From: JAXHTH01 sp034211115 | GTDB lineage: Bacteria; Planctomycetota; Phycisphaerae; Phycisphaerales; SM1A02 | Direction of reading: 5' to 3' | Assembly: GCA_034211115.1 (NCBI GenBank) | Contig: JAXHTH010000012.1 | Span: 1 to 21,510, forward strand | Length of the DNA stretch: 21,510 nucleotides | Shown here: positions 13,306-20,533 of the stretch, in pieces | Layout: each line of letters starts with the position of its first letter | Numbering within the stretch: position 1 is the first letter of the stretch | The notes under the pieces: model-generated | What the model was told of the DNA's origin: nothing | Database searches by the model: none | The model's input: the letters and a program-made list of their open reading frames with translations, nothing else | Translations under genes and position numbers: made by a program

Positions 13306-16173
13306 ATGCGCAGTGTCTTCCGGATGGACCCGGCGGCGGCGAGGGCGATGATGCTGCTCCTCGCCGGCACAGTGCTCGCGCTCCCGATTGCGGCGCGCGG
13401 CGATTTCATCTGGGATGGCGGCGGGCCCGACGATCTCTGGACCACCGACGCCAACTGGGCCCCGGACGGCGCCCCGCCCTTCGACCTCGGCGACCAGGCG
13501 TTCATCTTCGGGGCCACCGGGGCCGATCAGAGCCCGGACGCCGACGCGGGCGAGTATTTCAACATCTCCGGCCTCGCCTTCACCGGCGCCGACTCGGCCC
13601 TGACCCTCATCGGAACGGGCAGCCTCTCGTTCAACGACGGCGCTGCCATCACCAACGACAGCGCGCAGCTTCAGATCATCAACATCGATCTCATCGGCAG
13701 CGGGGATGAGCTGGTGCTCGACGCCCAGGCCGGCGACCTTGAGATCGGCGGAGATATCGACCTCCCCGAGGAGGGTGGGCTGCGGCTGCGCGTCCTCGGC
13801 GACTTCGACACCACCATCGAGGGCAGGATTCTCGGCATCGACAGCCGGCTGTTCAAGGAGGGCGACGGCACGCTCACCCTGCGCGGAAACAACACCTACG
13901 CCGATGTCACCCGCCTCCTGGGCGGAACCATCATCCTCGGAAACGACAACGCCCTCGGCCGCAGCCAGTTGAACGTGCTCGACGACGGGGTGATCCAGTC
14001 GGGCAGCGACACCCGGGTCATCGACAACGACGTCGAGATCGACGACACGAAGACGCTGACCGTCTCCGGCGCGAAGAACCTGAGAATGGACGGCGAGATC
14101 AGCGGCGACGGGGCGATGGAGTTCAACGCCGACGAGGATGACGTCCGTTTTCATCTCACCGGGGAGAACTCATACGCGGGGGGGACCACCTTCACCAAGG
14201 GCACGCTCATCCTCGGCGACGACGAGGCCCTGGGAACCGGCGACCTCACCCTCGCCGGCGACGGAACCGTCGAATCGGACAGCGACAATCGCGAGATCGA
14301 CAACGACATCGACACGGGCGGCAACCGCCTCACCGTCGACGGGGACTTCGATCTCACCCTCAACGGCATCATCAGCGGCGCCGGCGGGTTGACCCTCGAC
14401 ACGGATGTCGTTCTCACGCTCACCGGGGAGAGTACCTACGCGGGGCTGACGGAGATCAACGAGGGCGAACTCGTCCTCGACGGCTCCGTGGGCGGGGCCG
14501 TCGACATCAACGAGGACGCCACGCTCAGCGGCGAGGGCTCCATGGGCGGCGATCTCACCGCCGCCGACGGCGCGACCATCTCCCCCGGCAACAGCATCGG
14601 CACCTTCGAGGTCGGCGGCAATTACGATCAGCAGTCGGGCAGCACGCTCGTCGTCGAGCTGGACGGGGACGAGGGAAGAGCCGATCTGCTCGACGTGGCC
14701 GGAACCGCCACCCTCGCCTCCGGATCCACCATCGAGGCCTCCATCACCGGGCGCAACTACATCCCCTCCGACAGTCTGTTCACCGTTCTCGAGGCCGATG
14801 GCGGCATCACCGACGAGGGCGCGACGGTGGAGACGATCTCCGCCACCCTGACCGTCGACCTCGTCCGCGACGAGGAATTCGACGATGCCGACACCCGCTA
14901 TCGCATCCAGGTCCTCCGCGCCGCGGACGCCTACTCCCGCGCGGCGAGACCGGGCAACAATCGGCGGCTCGGGACCGCGCTGGACAGTTTCGTGCCGGTC
15001 GCCGATGATCGCCCGGCGGGTGAAGCGGCCAAGCTTCTGGCCAAGCTCGATCGTTTCGATCGCGCCGACTACAACGCCGCCCTCCTCCAGCTCAGCCCCG
15101 AGTCCTACAACGCCTCGGCGATGATCGGCATCCACAACGCGCAGGTGTTCAACGCGAGCCAGTCGGCCTACCTGGCGGCGAAACGCGCCGGCATCGACAT
15201 GGGAACGCTCTCGCGCTACTCCGCCTCGGCCCGCGGGCTCGACCCGCAGGAGACATCCGTCCTCCTCAGCGCCTTCGCCGACGATGAGGAAGACGGGGAG
15301 GACGGCCCGCGGGATCGCTTCGGCTTTCAGCGCCGCGCCATGGAGAAGCGGTGGGGCAGCTACGCCCGCATCTACAAGGCTGACATCGAGCAGGACACCA
15401 ACGCCAAGCGCACCGGCTTCGACGCCGACACCGTCGACTTCCAGGCGGGGATCGACTACCGCTTCGCCCGCAACATCACCGCCGGCCTGGCCCTGGGCTA
15501 CGCCACCACCCAGGCCGGGCTCGCCAACGCCCAGGGCGACATCGACGCAGACGCCTTCCGCATCGGACCGTACATGAGCTGGACCGTCGACGACTGGTAC
15601 TTCGACAGCTCCGTCACCTTCGCCTGGCACACCTACGACACCACCCGCGATATCCCCACGGTCGACCTGATCGCCAACAGCGAGTACGACGGCTACGAGC
15701 TGACCGCGTACTTCGCGACGGGATATCGCTTCGAGCTCTTTGATCGTTTCGACGTGTCGCCGATGGCGTCCGTGCAGTACAGCTATTTCAGCTTCGACGG
15801 GTTCACGGAGAACGGCGGCGGGGGCGCAAACCTCATCGTCGAGGGACGCGACACCGATTCGCTCCGAACCCGGCTCGGGGCGAACTTCTCCTATCGCTTC
15901 GATCTCGGCCTCCGCATGCGGCTGGTTCCCAACGCGTTCGTGGCCTGGGAGCACGAGTTCATGGAAGATGACGCGGTCGAGGCCGCCTTCGCCGTCGGCG
16001 GCAGTCCCTTCGTCATCGATACCGGCGACCGGGACAGCGACGCCCTCATCAGCGGCGTCGGCGCGCACCTGCTCTTCAGCAACACCTCGTCGATCTTCTT
16101 CCGATACGAGCGTTACCTCGCCGACGACAGCGAGGTCGACGGCGTGGTGGGCGGGTTCCGCCTTCTCTTCTGA
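13306..16173 (+). CDS. Autotransporter (type Va) with PATR repeats and C-terminal beta-barrel
   Basis: This 955-aa secreted or surface protein has a signal peptide (residues 1 to about 33, ending IAARG), a beta-helical passenger, and an outer-membrane autotransporter domain from about residue 680 to the final Phe (GGFRLLF). The passenger has at least three PATR-type repeats, near residues 190-250 (GNNTYADVTRLLGGTIILG), 285-340 (GENSYAGGTTFTKGTLILG) and 375-420 (GESTYAGLTEINEGELVLD). The early DxxWxTDANW element (DLWTTDANW) is typical of such passengers. AAAGGA precedes the ATG. No protease or catalytic motif was seen, so an adhesive or structural role is the simplest guess. A 6-bp hairpin (16175-16195) follows the stop. 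Confidence 0.9.
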   Translation: MRSVFRMDPAAARAMMLLLAGTVLALPIAARGDFIWDGGGPDDLWTTDANWAPDGAPPFDLGDQAFIFGATGADQSPDADAGEYFNISGLAFTGADSALTLIGTGSLSFNDGAAITNDSAQLQIINIDLIGSGDELVLDAQAGDLEIGGDIDLPEEGGLRLRVLGDFDTTIEGRILGIDSRLFKEGDGTLTLRGNNTYADVTRLLGGTIILGNDNALGRSQLNVLDDGVIQSGSDTRVIDNDVEIDDTKTLTVSGAKNLRMDGEISGDGAMEFNADEDDVRFHLTGENSYAGGTTFTKGTLILGDDEALGTGDLTLAGDGTVESDSDNREIDNDIDTGGNRLTVDGDFDLTLNGIISGAGGLTLDTDVVLTLTGESTYAGLTEINEGELVLDGSVGGAVDINEDATLSGEGSMGGDLTAADGATISPGNSIGTFEVGGNYDQQSGSTLVVELDGDEGRADLLDVAGTATLASGSTIEASITGRNYIPSDSLFTVLEADGGITDEGATVETISATLTVDLVRDEEFDDADTRYRIQVLRAADAYSRAARPGNNRRLGTALDSFVPVADDRPAGEAAKLLAKLDRFDRADYNAALLQLSPESYNASAMIGIHNAQVFNASQSAYLAAKRAGIDMGTLSRYSASARGLDPQETSVLLSAFADDEEDGEDGPRDRFGFQRRAMEKRWGSYARIYKADIEQDTNAKRTGFDADTVDFQAGIDYRFARNITAGLALGYATTQAGLANAQGDIDADAFRIGPYMSWTVDDWYFDSSVTFAWHTYDTTRDIPTVDLIANSEYDGYELTAYFATGYRFELFDRFDVSPMASVQYSYFSFDGFTENGGGGANLIVEGRDTDSLRTRLGANFSYRFDLGLRMRLVPNAFVAWEHEFMEDDAVEAAFAVGGSPFVIDTGDRDSDALISGVGAHLLFSNTSSIFFRYERYLADDSEVDGVVGGFRLLF

Positions 16174-16174
16174 C

Positions 16175-16195
16175 CGGGCCGCGCCGTCCGGCCCG
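16175..16195 (+). terminator. Hairpin after the autotransporter gene
   Basis: CGGGCC and GGCCCG are separated by 9 nt directly after the stop codon. A pyrimidine tract (TTCCTTCTTTTT) lies about 25 nt further on. It may act as a weak terminator. Confidence 0.35.
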
Positions 16196-16251
16196 ACGCG
16201 GATCGGCGCGCGGGACGCGATCTTCCTTCTTTTTCAGCCGTGGCGATGTTC

Positions 16252-16833
16252 ATGACCATCGACGAACTCATCCGGGACAACCGAAGCGTCCGACGGTTCA
16301 AAGAACACGCGGCCGTCGCGCGATCCACGCTTCTCGAGCTCGTCGAGCTCGCCCGACTCTCGGCCTCCGCGGCCAACCTCCAGCCGCTCAAGTACCTCCT
16401 TTCCACCGAGCCGACGCGCAACGCGAGCATCTTCCCGCACCTGGCGTGGGCCGGGTATCTCGCGGACTGGAACGGGCCGGAGGAGGGCGAACGGCCGGCG
16501 GCTTATATCGTCATCCTCGGCGACACCACCATCGCCGGCGACTTCCACTGCGATCACGGCATCGCCGCCCAGAGCATGCTGCTGGGCGCCGTCGAACGCG
16601 GCCTCCGCGGCTGCATCGTCGCTTCGGTCCGGCGCGAACAGCTCCGCGCGGCGCTGTCCATCCCCGATCATCTGGAGATCCTCCTTGTGATTGCGCTGGG
16701 CGAGCCGGCCGAGCAGGTCGTCGTTGAAACCGCCGGCGCCGACCGCGACATCAGATACTGGCGCGATGACGACGGCGTCCATCACGTTCCCAAGCGACCG
16801 CGGGGCGAGCTCGTCGTCGGAGATGAGCGGTGA
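16252..16833 (+). CDS. Nitroreductase-family protein
   Basis: This 193-aa flavoprotein of the nitroreductase fold would use FMN and NAD(P)H. The N-terminus MTIDELIRDNRSVRRF holds the conserved R-S-x-R that contacts FMN phosphate, followed by LLELVELARLSASAANLQPLKY. The region GDFHCDHGIAAQSMLLGAVERGLRGCIVASV and the PDHLEILLVIALGEPAE segment are also typical. The substrate cannot be inferred. GTG 16240 and ATG 16246 are alternative starts in the same frame. None has a clear ribosome site; I chose ATG 16252 by family convention. It lies 76 bp upstream of the D-threonine aldolase-like gene and could form an operon with it. Confidence 0.88.
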   Translation: MTIDELIRDNRSVRRFKEHAAVARSTLLELVELARLSASAANLQPLKYLLSTEPTRNASIFPHLAWAGYLADWNGPEEGERPAAYIVILGDTTIAGDFHCDHGIAAQSMLLGAVERGLRGCIVASVRREQLRAALSIPDHLEILLVIALGEPAEQVVVETAGADRDIRYWRDDDGVHHVPKRPRGELVVGDER

Positions 16834-16909
16834 TGCTCTTCTTCGCTCCCGCGCGTCGTGCATCGGCGGGCCCCGGGCGCGGCCGGCTCCGATCGCGAAG
16901 GCCGGCTCG

Positions 16910-18112
16910 ATGAGTCGATTCGAGACGTTGAATCCGCTCGATTTCGCGCTGCCCGGCGCCTCCCTCGCCCGCCTGCTCAGCCCGACCCTGGTGATCTGCC
17001 TCGACCACGTGCGCCAGAACATCCGCCGGGTGATCGAGCATCTCGGCGGCGCTGCCTCGCGCTGGCGGCCGCATGTCAAGACGATGAAGATCCCCGCCGT
17101 CTACGCCGAGCCGATGCGCTTCGGCGTCCGCGCCTTCAAATGCGCCACCACCCGCGAGGCCGCATGCCTGCTCGAGGTGATGCGGGAAGAGGAAATCGAC
17201 GGCGGCGATCTGCTCGTGGCCTATCCGCACGTCGGGCCGGCGCTCGATCGGATCAGACAACTCGCCGCCGCGTATCCGAAGACGCGCGTGTCCGTCCTGT
17301 GCGATGAGGCGCGAGCTCTCGACGAGATCCCCCCCGCCCTGGGCATTTTCGTCGATGTCAATCCCGGGATGGACCGAACCGGCCTTCCGCTCTCGCGCGC
17401 CGCGGAGATCATCGACATCGCACGGCGCGCCGGAACTCGATTCCGGGGCGTGCATTTCTACGAGGGGCACATCGTCGATACGGACGCTCAGACGCGAAGG
17501 CGAAAGGCCTTCGAGGGCTACGATCGACTCGTTTCGCTTCTGGACGATCTCGCCGCCGCCGGCGTCGGTGTCGAGGAGGTGATCACCAGCGGCACCCCGA
17601 CCTTTCTCGACGCGCTCGCCTACCCACCGCTGGCCGGACGGGACGGAATCATCCATCGCGTCTCGCCCGGCACCGTCATCTATCACGATTCCCGCAGCGA
17701 GCAGCGCATCGCCGAGTTGGATCTCCAGCCTGCGGCGCTGGTACTGACCCGCGTGGTGAGCCGGCCGGCGGATGGAATCATCACCTGCGATGCGGGCTCC
17801 AAGTCGATCGCGGCCGAGGCCGGCCATCCCTGCGCCTTCGTGCTGGGTCATCCGCAGCTCGTGCCGCTCGTCCCCAGCGAGGAGCATCTTCCGCTCGAGG
17901 TGCGCCGCGGCCCCCCGCCCGCGCGGGGGACCGAGCTGCTGCTCATTCCCCGGCACGTCTGTCCCACCGTCAATCTCGCCGAGCACGCCGTGCTCGTCGA
18001 AGCGGGGCACATCACTGAGATCGCGCCCGTCAGCGCCCGCGCGCACGAGGTGTCCCTCGAGGCCCCGGAAGGCGCCGCGCCCACATCTGGTGCCACGGGT
18101 CAGGCGCCTTAG
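16910..18112 (+). CDS. D-threonine aldolase / D-serine dehydratase-like PLP enzyme
   Basis: This 400-aa fold-type III PLP enzyme has an alanine racemase-like N-terminal barrel. The PLP lysine is Lys57 in RPHVKTMK. Later marks are VDVNPGMDRTG, GVHFYEGHI, the phosphate-binding SGTPTF and a C-terminal metal site region IPRHVCPTVNLAEHAVL, where His and Cys would bind the divalent metal of D-threonine aldolases or D-serine dehydratases. It would cleave or deaminate a D-hydroxy amino acid; the exact substrate is unknown. The start at 16910 has GAAGG 8 nt upstream; the longer open frame from 16691 overlaps the nitroreductase gene and is rejected. The final codons (ATGQAP and stop) lie inside a 12-bp inverted repeat. 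Confidence 0.88.
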   Translation: MSRFETLNPLDFALPGASLARLLSPTLVICLDHVRQNIRRVIEHLGGAASRWRPHVKTMKIPAVYAEPMRFGVRAFKCATTREAACLLEVMREEEIDGGDLLVAYPHVGPALDRIRQLAAAYPKTRVSVLCDEARALDEIPPALGIFVDVNPGMDRTGLPLSRAAEIIDIARRAGTRFRGVHFYEGHIVDTDAQTRRRKAFEGYDRLVSLLDDLAAAGVGVEEVITSGTPTFLDALAYPPLAGRDGIIHRVSPGTVIYHDSRSEQRIAELDLQPAALVLTRVVSRPADGIITCDAGSKSIAAEAGHPCAFVLGHPQLVPLVPSEEHLPLEVRRGPPPARGTELLLIPRHVCPTVNLAEHAVLVEAGHITEIAPVSARAHEVSLEAPEGAAPTSGATGQAP

Positions 18113-18123
18113 CCTGACCCGTG
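18094..18123. repeat. Perfect 12-bp inverted repeat spanning the stop codon
   Basis: CACGGGTCAGGC and GCCTGACCCGTG flank the 6-nt loop GCCTTA. The TAG stop of the aldolase-like gene lies at the end of the loop. No T-run follows. It may work as a terminator hairpin in either direction, or may be one copy of a dispersed palindromic element. Confidence 0.75.
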
Positions 18124-18206
18124 TCGAAGGCAACCAAGGCTGCGAACGCCCGTCGCCGCACGGACGTAAACTACGTCACGATTCGCAGCACGACCGCCGG
18201 AGCAGC

Positions 18207-18230
18207 GGCCCGAAAACGGGCCCGAAAACG
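18207..18230. repeat. Tandem 12-bp duplication
   Basis: Two exact head-to-tail copies of GGCCCGAAAACG. Confidence 0.8.
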
Positions 18231-18444
18231 GACTGGTCCATTCTCTGATCTGTTGTCCAGACCCTCGATGCGCGCCTCCCGATCGCGCGCAACGTCGGCC
18301 AGGTACATCGAGAAGATCTCCGACGGCCCCTCGCCCGCCGCAGGTGGCTCGACGTCGCCGACAAGGGCGACAAGAGGGACAGTAGCCCTTACGACCGCGC
18401 CGAGCGAGTCGGCCGGCACAACCGCACGAAGGTCGGCGGTACCC

Positions 18445-18463
18445 GCCGATTTGTATAATCGGC
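18445..18463 (+). promoter_or_regulatory. -10 element inside an operator-like palindrome, hydrolase gene
   Basis: A consensus TATAAT (18454-18459) lies 68 bp before the hydrolase ATG. It sits in a perfect inverted repeat, GCCGATT-TGTAT-AATCGGC. No good -35 was found, which suggests activation or repression by a bound protein. This is inference from position only. Confidence 0.5.
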
Positions 18464-18527
18464 ACACCGCGCTGCGGGATCTTCTCGTCCGTCTTTTCGA
18501 GCCCGCGCTTCGCTCAGGAGAAACGTC

Positions 18528-19412
18528 ATGCCGCGTCGAGCTCCATTTGCGACCGTCTTCCTGACGCTGCTGCTGGCCGGCTGCGAATCGAGCCCGGAAA
18601 CAGAGACAGCGGCCGTTGTTGAGGGGACGGCGACCGCGCCGGACGGAATCAGCATCGCCTACGACGTCCGCGGCGCGGGTGCAACGACCCTTCTCTTCAT
18701 TCACGGCTGGTGCTGTGATCGATCGTTCTGGCGTGCTCAGCTCGACGCCTTCGCCGACGAGTATCGCGTCGTGGCCCTGGATCTCGCCGGGCACGGCCAG
18801 TCGGCGGGCGGCCGCGATCCCTGGTCAATCGCCGCGTTCGGGCCGGATGTGCTTGCGGTGGCCGAAGAGCTGGACCTCGACCGCGTCGTGCTCATCGGTC
18901 ATTCGATGGGCGGGCCGGTGTCGCTCCACGCGGCGGCGCGGCTGGGCGATCGCGTCATCGGCGTTGTCGGCGTGGACACGCTGCACAACGCCGAACTCGA
19001 GATGCCCCAGGCCATGCTCGAGCAGGTCTCCGCCGCGTTCGAGGCGGATTTCGAAGGCGCCATGACCGGCTTCGTTCGCTCCGCGTTTGCCGAAAGCGCC
19101 GATCCGCAGCTTGTCGAATGGGCGACGCGGAAGGCGCTGGCCGCCGATCCCGCGATGGCCGTCGCGCTGCTGCGCGATTTCCTCAACGTCGATCTGAAGG
19201 CCCTCTTCTCTTCCGCCGGCGTGCCGGTGCGCTGCATCAACGCCGCCGCCGATCCCCCGGCGCGGCCGGCCACCGCCGCCGAAACCAACCGCAGGTACGC
19301 CGACTTCGACGCCGTCCTGATCGACGATGTCGGTCACTTTCCTCACCTCGAGCGGCCGGAAGAGTTCAACGTGCGCCTTCGTGAAACGCTGGCGAAGATC
19401 GTCGGCAGCTGA
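18528..19412 (+). CDS. Lipoprotein alpha/beta hydrolase
   Basis: This 294-aa exported hydrolase has a lipoprotein signal: a basic start, a hydrophobic stretch and the lipobox LLAGC with Cys19. The mature part is an alpha/beta hydrolase fold, with the oxyanion-hole HGW near residue 59, the nucleophile Ser126 in GHSMGG and the catalytic His270 in DVGHFPH. The acid is probably the Asp in the NAAADPP segment near 243. The substrate is unknown. AGGAGA lies upstream of the ATG with good spacing. The gene is monocistronic in appearance, with its own -10 upstream and a strong hairpin (19433-19456) downstream. It faces the PEP-CTERM-like gene tail to tail. Confidence 0.9.
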   Translation: MPRRAPFATVFLTLLLAGCESSPETETAAVVEGTATAPDGISIAYDVRGAGATTLLFIHGWCCDRSFWRAQLDAFADEYRVVALDLAGHGQSAGGRDPWSIAAFGPDVLAVAEELDLDRVVLIGHSMGGPVSLHAAARLGDRVIGVVGVDTLHNAELEMPQAMLEQVSAAFEADFEGAMTGFVRSAFAESADPQLVEWATRKALAADPAMAVALLRDFLNVDLKALFSSAGVPVRCINAAADPPARPATAAETNRRYADFDAVLIDDVGHFPHLERPEEFNVRLRETLAKIVGS

Positions 19413-19429
19413 AGCATCCGCGGCGCGCG

Positions 19430-19456
19430 AAAAGCCCCGGCTCGCGGGCCGGGGCT
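19430..19456 (-). terminator. Intrinsic terminator between convergent genes
   Basis: AGCCCCGGC and GCCGGGGCT form a perfect 9-bp stem with a 6-nt loop. On the minus strand it is followed by TTTT, fitting termination of the PEP-CTERM-like gene. It can also stop plus-strand transcripts of the hydrolase gene, though without a T-run. Confidence 0.75.
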
Positions 19457-19494
19457 CATCTCGGGGATTCGGATTGGCTTGCCGCGCTCTTCGG

Positions 19495-20073
19495 CTACCT
19501 GCGGCGACGCCGCGGGGCGACGAGGCCGGCCAGGCCGAGCAGGGCCAGCCCGCCCGGGCCGGGAACGACGTAGGTCTTGAATCCGAGGTCCCAGCCGCCG
19601 TTGGAGTAGAACGAGCTGTTGAGCCACAGCTCGCCGGGATAGGGACCGGTGCCGTCGTCGATGTACCCGCCACCCATCCACAGTCCGTCGTCTCCGCCGA
19701 CCCATCCGATGACGAACGGATCGCCGACGTCGAACGACAGGTTGGCCGAGCTGACATCGATCGAGTACCAGCCCTGGCCCGTCGAGGTGAAGAGCGTCTC
19801 GAAGTCGTTTCCATCACCCTGCCAGGGGGAGCCGTCGTTCAGGTAGAACGTCGCGCTTCCCGCGCCGGCCGCGTAGACGTCGATCTGCACGAGCGGGCCG
19901 GCGATGCCGGTGATGATCTCCTGCTGCCAGTCCAGAGACGGGGCGTCCATGTTGTAGCTCGCGTTGAGCATGTCCTGGACCTGGTCGAGCATCTGCCCGG
20001 AGGCGGGCATCGCCAGGATGCCGGCGGCCGCGAAACCGAGGGCGGCGGCCGCGGTCGTGATTCCTCTTTTCAT
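19495..20073 (-). CDS. PEP-CTERM-like exported protein
   Basis: This 192-aa exported protein has a signal peptide (MKRGITTAAAALGFAAAGIL, cleavage near ASG/Q). The middle is beta-rich and aromatic (YLNDGSPWQGDG, VIGWVGGDDGLWMGGGYIDD). The C-terminus carries a sorting-type tail: VPGPGG, a hydrophobic helix ALLGLAGLVA, and PRRRRR. This is the layout of PEP-CTERM domains cut by exosortase, but the usual Pro-Glu-Pro is Pro-Gly-Pro. AAGGAGG lies 8 nt before the ATG, a very strong ribosome site. The function of the mature domain is unknown; proteins like this are numerous in Phycisphaerae. No exosortase gene is in the window. A perfect hairpin with T-run ends the transcript. Confidence 0.85.
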   Translation of the reverse strand: MKRGITTAAAALGFAAAGILAMPASGQMLDQVQDMLNASYNMDAPSLDWQQEIITGIAGPLVQIDVYAAGAGSATFYLNDGSPWQGDGNDFETLFTSTGQGWYSIDVSSANLSFDVGDPFVIGWVGGDDGLWMGGGYIDDGTGPYPGELWLNSSFYSNGGWDLGFKTYVVPGPGGLALLGLAGLVAPRRRRR

Positions 20074-20533
20074 GCTGCTTTCCTCCTTCTGCCGCCATTG
20101 CGGCGTTCATGTATCGCTCCTCCGGACGGGTCGACCGTCCGGGCATAGCACCGGCGTTGCTCTCTCTTCGCGTACAGCCCCCGCCGGACGGGCCGCCTCC
20201 CGGAATCCCGACCAGCCATCCCGATGTCTAAGTCTATGACTTTTGCCGATCCGTGCAAGCAGGAAATGCCCGACGGGGGTAAGGGCGAAGTGAGCGGCGC
20301 CCGGGGCAGGCGGGGAGGATCGCCCTTCTTCGGTCGTAAAGCTCTGTCTTATCGGATGTTACGCGATGGCTTGCCGTCCCCGCTCCCCGCAGGATTGCCC
20401 TCTCGCCCCGCTGCCCTCGCCCGGGCGTCTCGCCGTCCGACCCCGAACTCCGCCGCGGCGGGCGGCGCCGGGCGAGCGGTGATTCTCATCGGATCACGCC
20501 CGCCGTGACGGGAGAAGCGCGTGAGCCGCTTCG
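20074..20533. other. 460-bp intergenic region
   Basis: This is upstream of the PEP-CTERM-like gene and downstream of the gene that runs off the right edge, both on the minus strand. A weak -35/-10 pair (TTGCAC, 16 bp, TAGACT on the minus strand, about 20235-20262) could drive the PEP-CTERM-like gene. AAGGGCGA and TCGCCCTT (20281-20288 and 20320-20327) form an 8-bp inverted repeat, followed by a short string resembling 16S rRNA. GAAGCG/CGCTTC (20514-20532) makes a small hairpin after the last gene. No protein gene was recognised. Confidence 0.5.

Larger units (their letters stand above)
18113..18527. other. 415-bp intergenic region with small repeats
   Basis: This region lies between the aldolase-like gene and the lipoprotein hydrolase. 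It holds a GACGTA-AAC-TACGTC inverted repeat (18163-18177), a perfect tandem 12-bp duplication of GGCCCGAAAACG (18207-18230) and the hydrolase promoter near 18445-18463. Open frames across it have no recognisable protein character. Confidence 0.6.

Noticed and set aside
14170..16068. A 632-codon minus-strand frame opposite the autotransporter
   Set aside because: Repetitive Gly/Val/Ala/Asp composition mirrors the autotransporter codons. The plus-strand protein has clear domains and a signal peptide.
16751..18133. A 460-codon minus-strand frame opposite the aldolase-like gene
   Set aside because: It has no recognisable motif, and the plus strand encodes a well-conserved PLP enzyme.
18121..18564. 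A 147-codon plus-strand frame before the hydrolase
   Set aside because: It crosses the hydrolase promoter and start, and its composition shows no protein character.
20224..20508. A 94-codon plus-strand frame
   Set aside because: No ribosome site or motif, and composition like other GC-driven frames.
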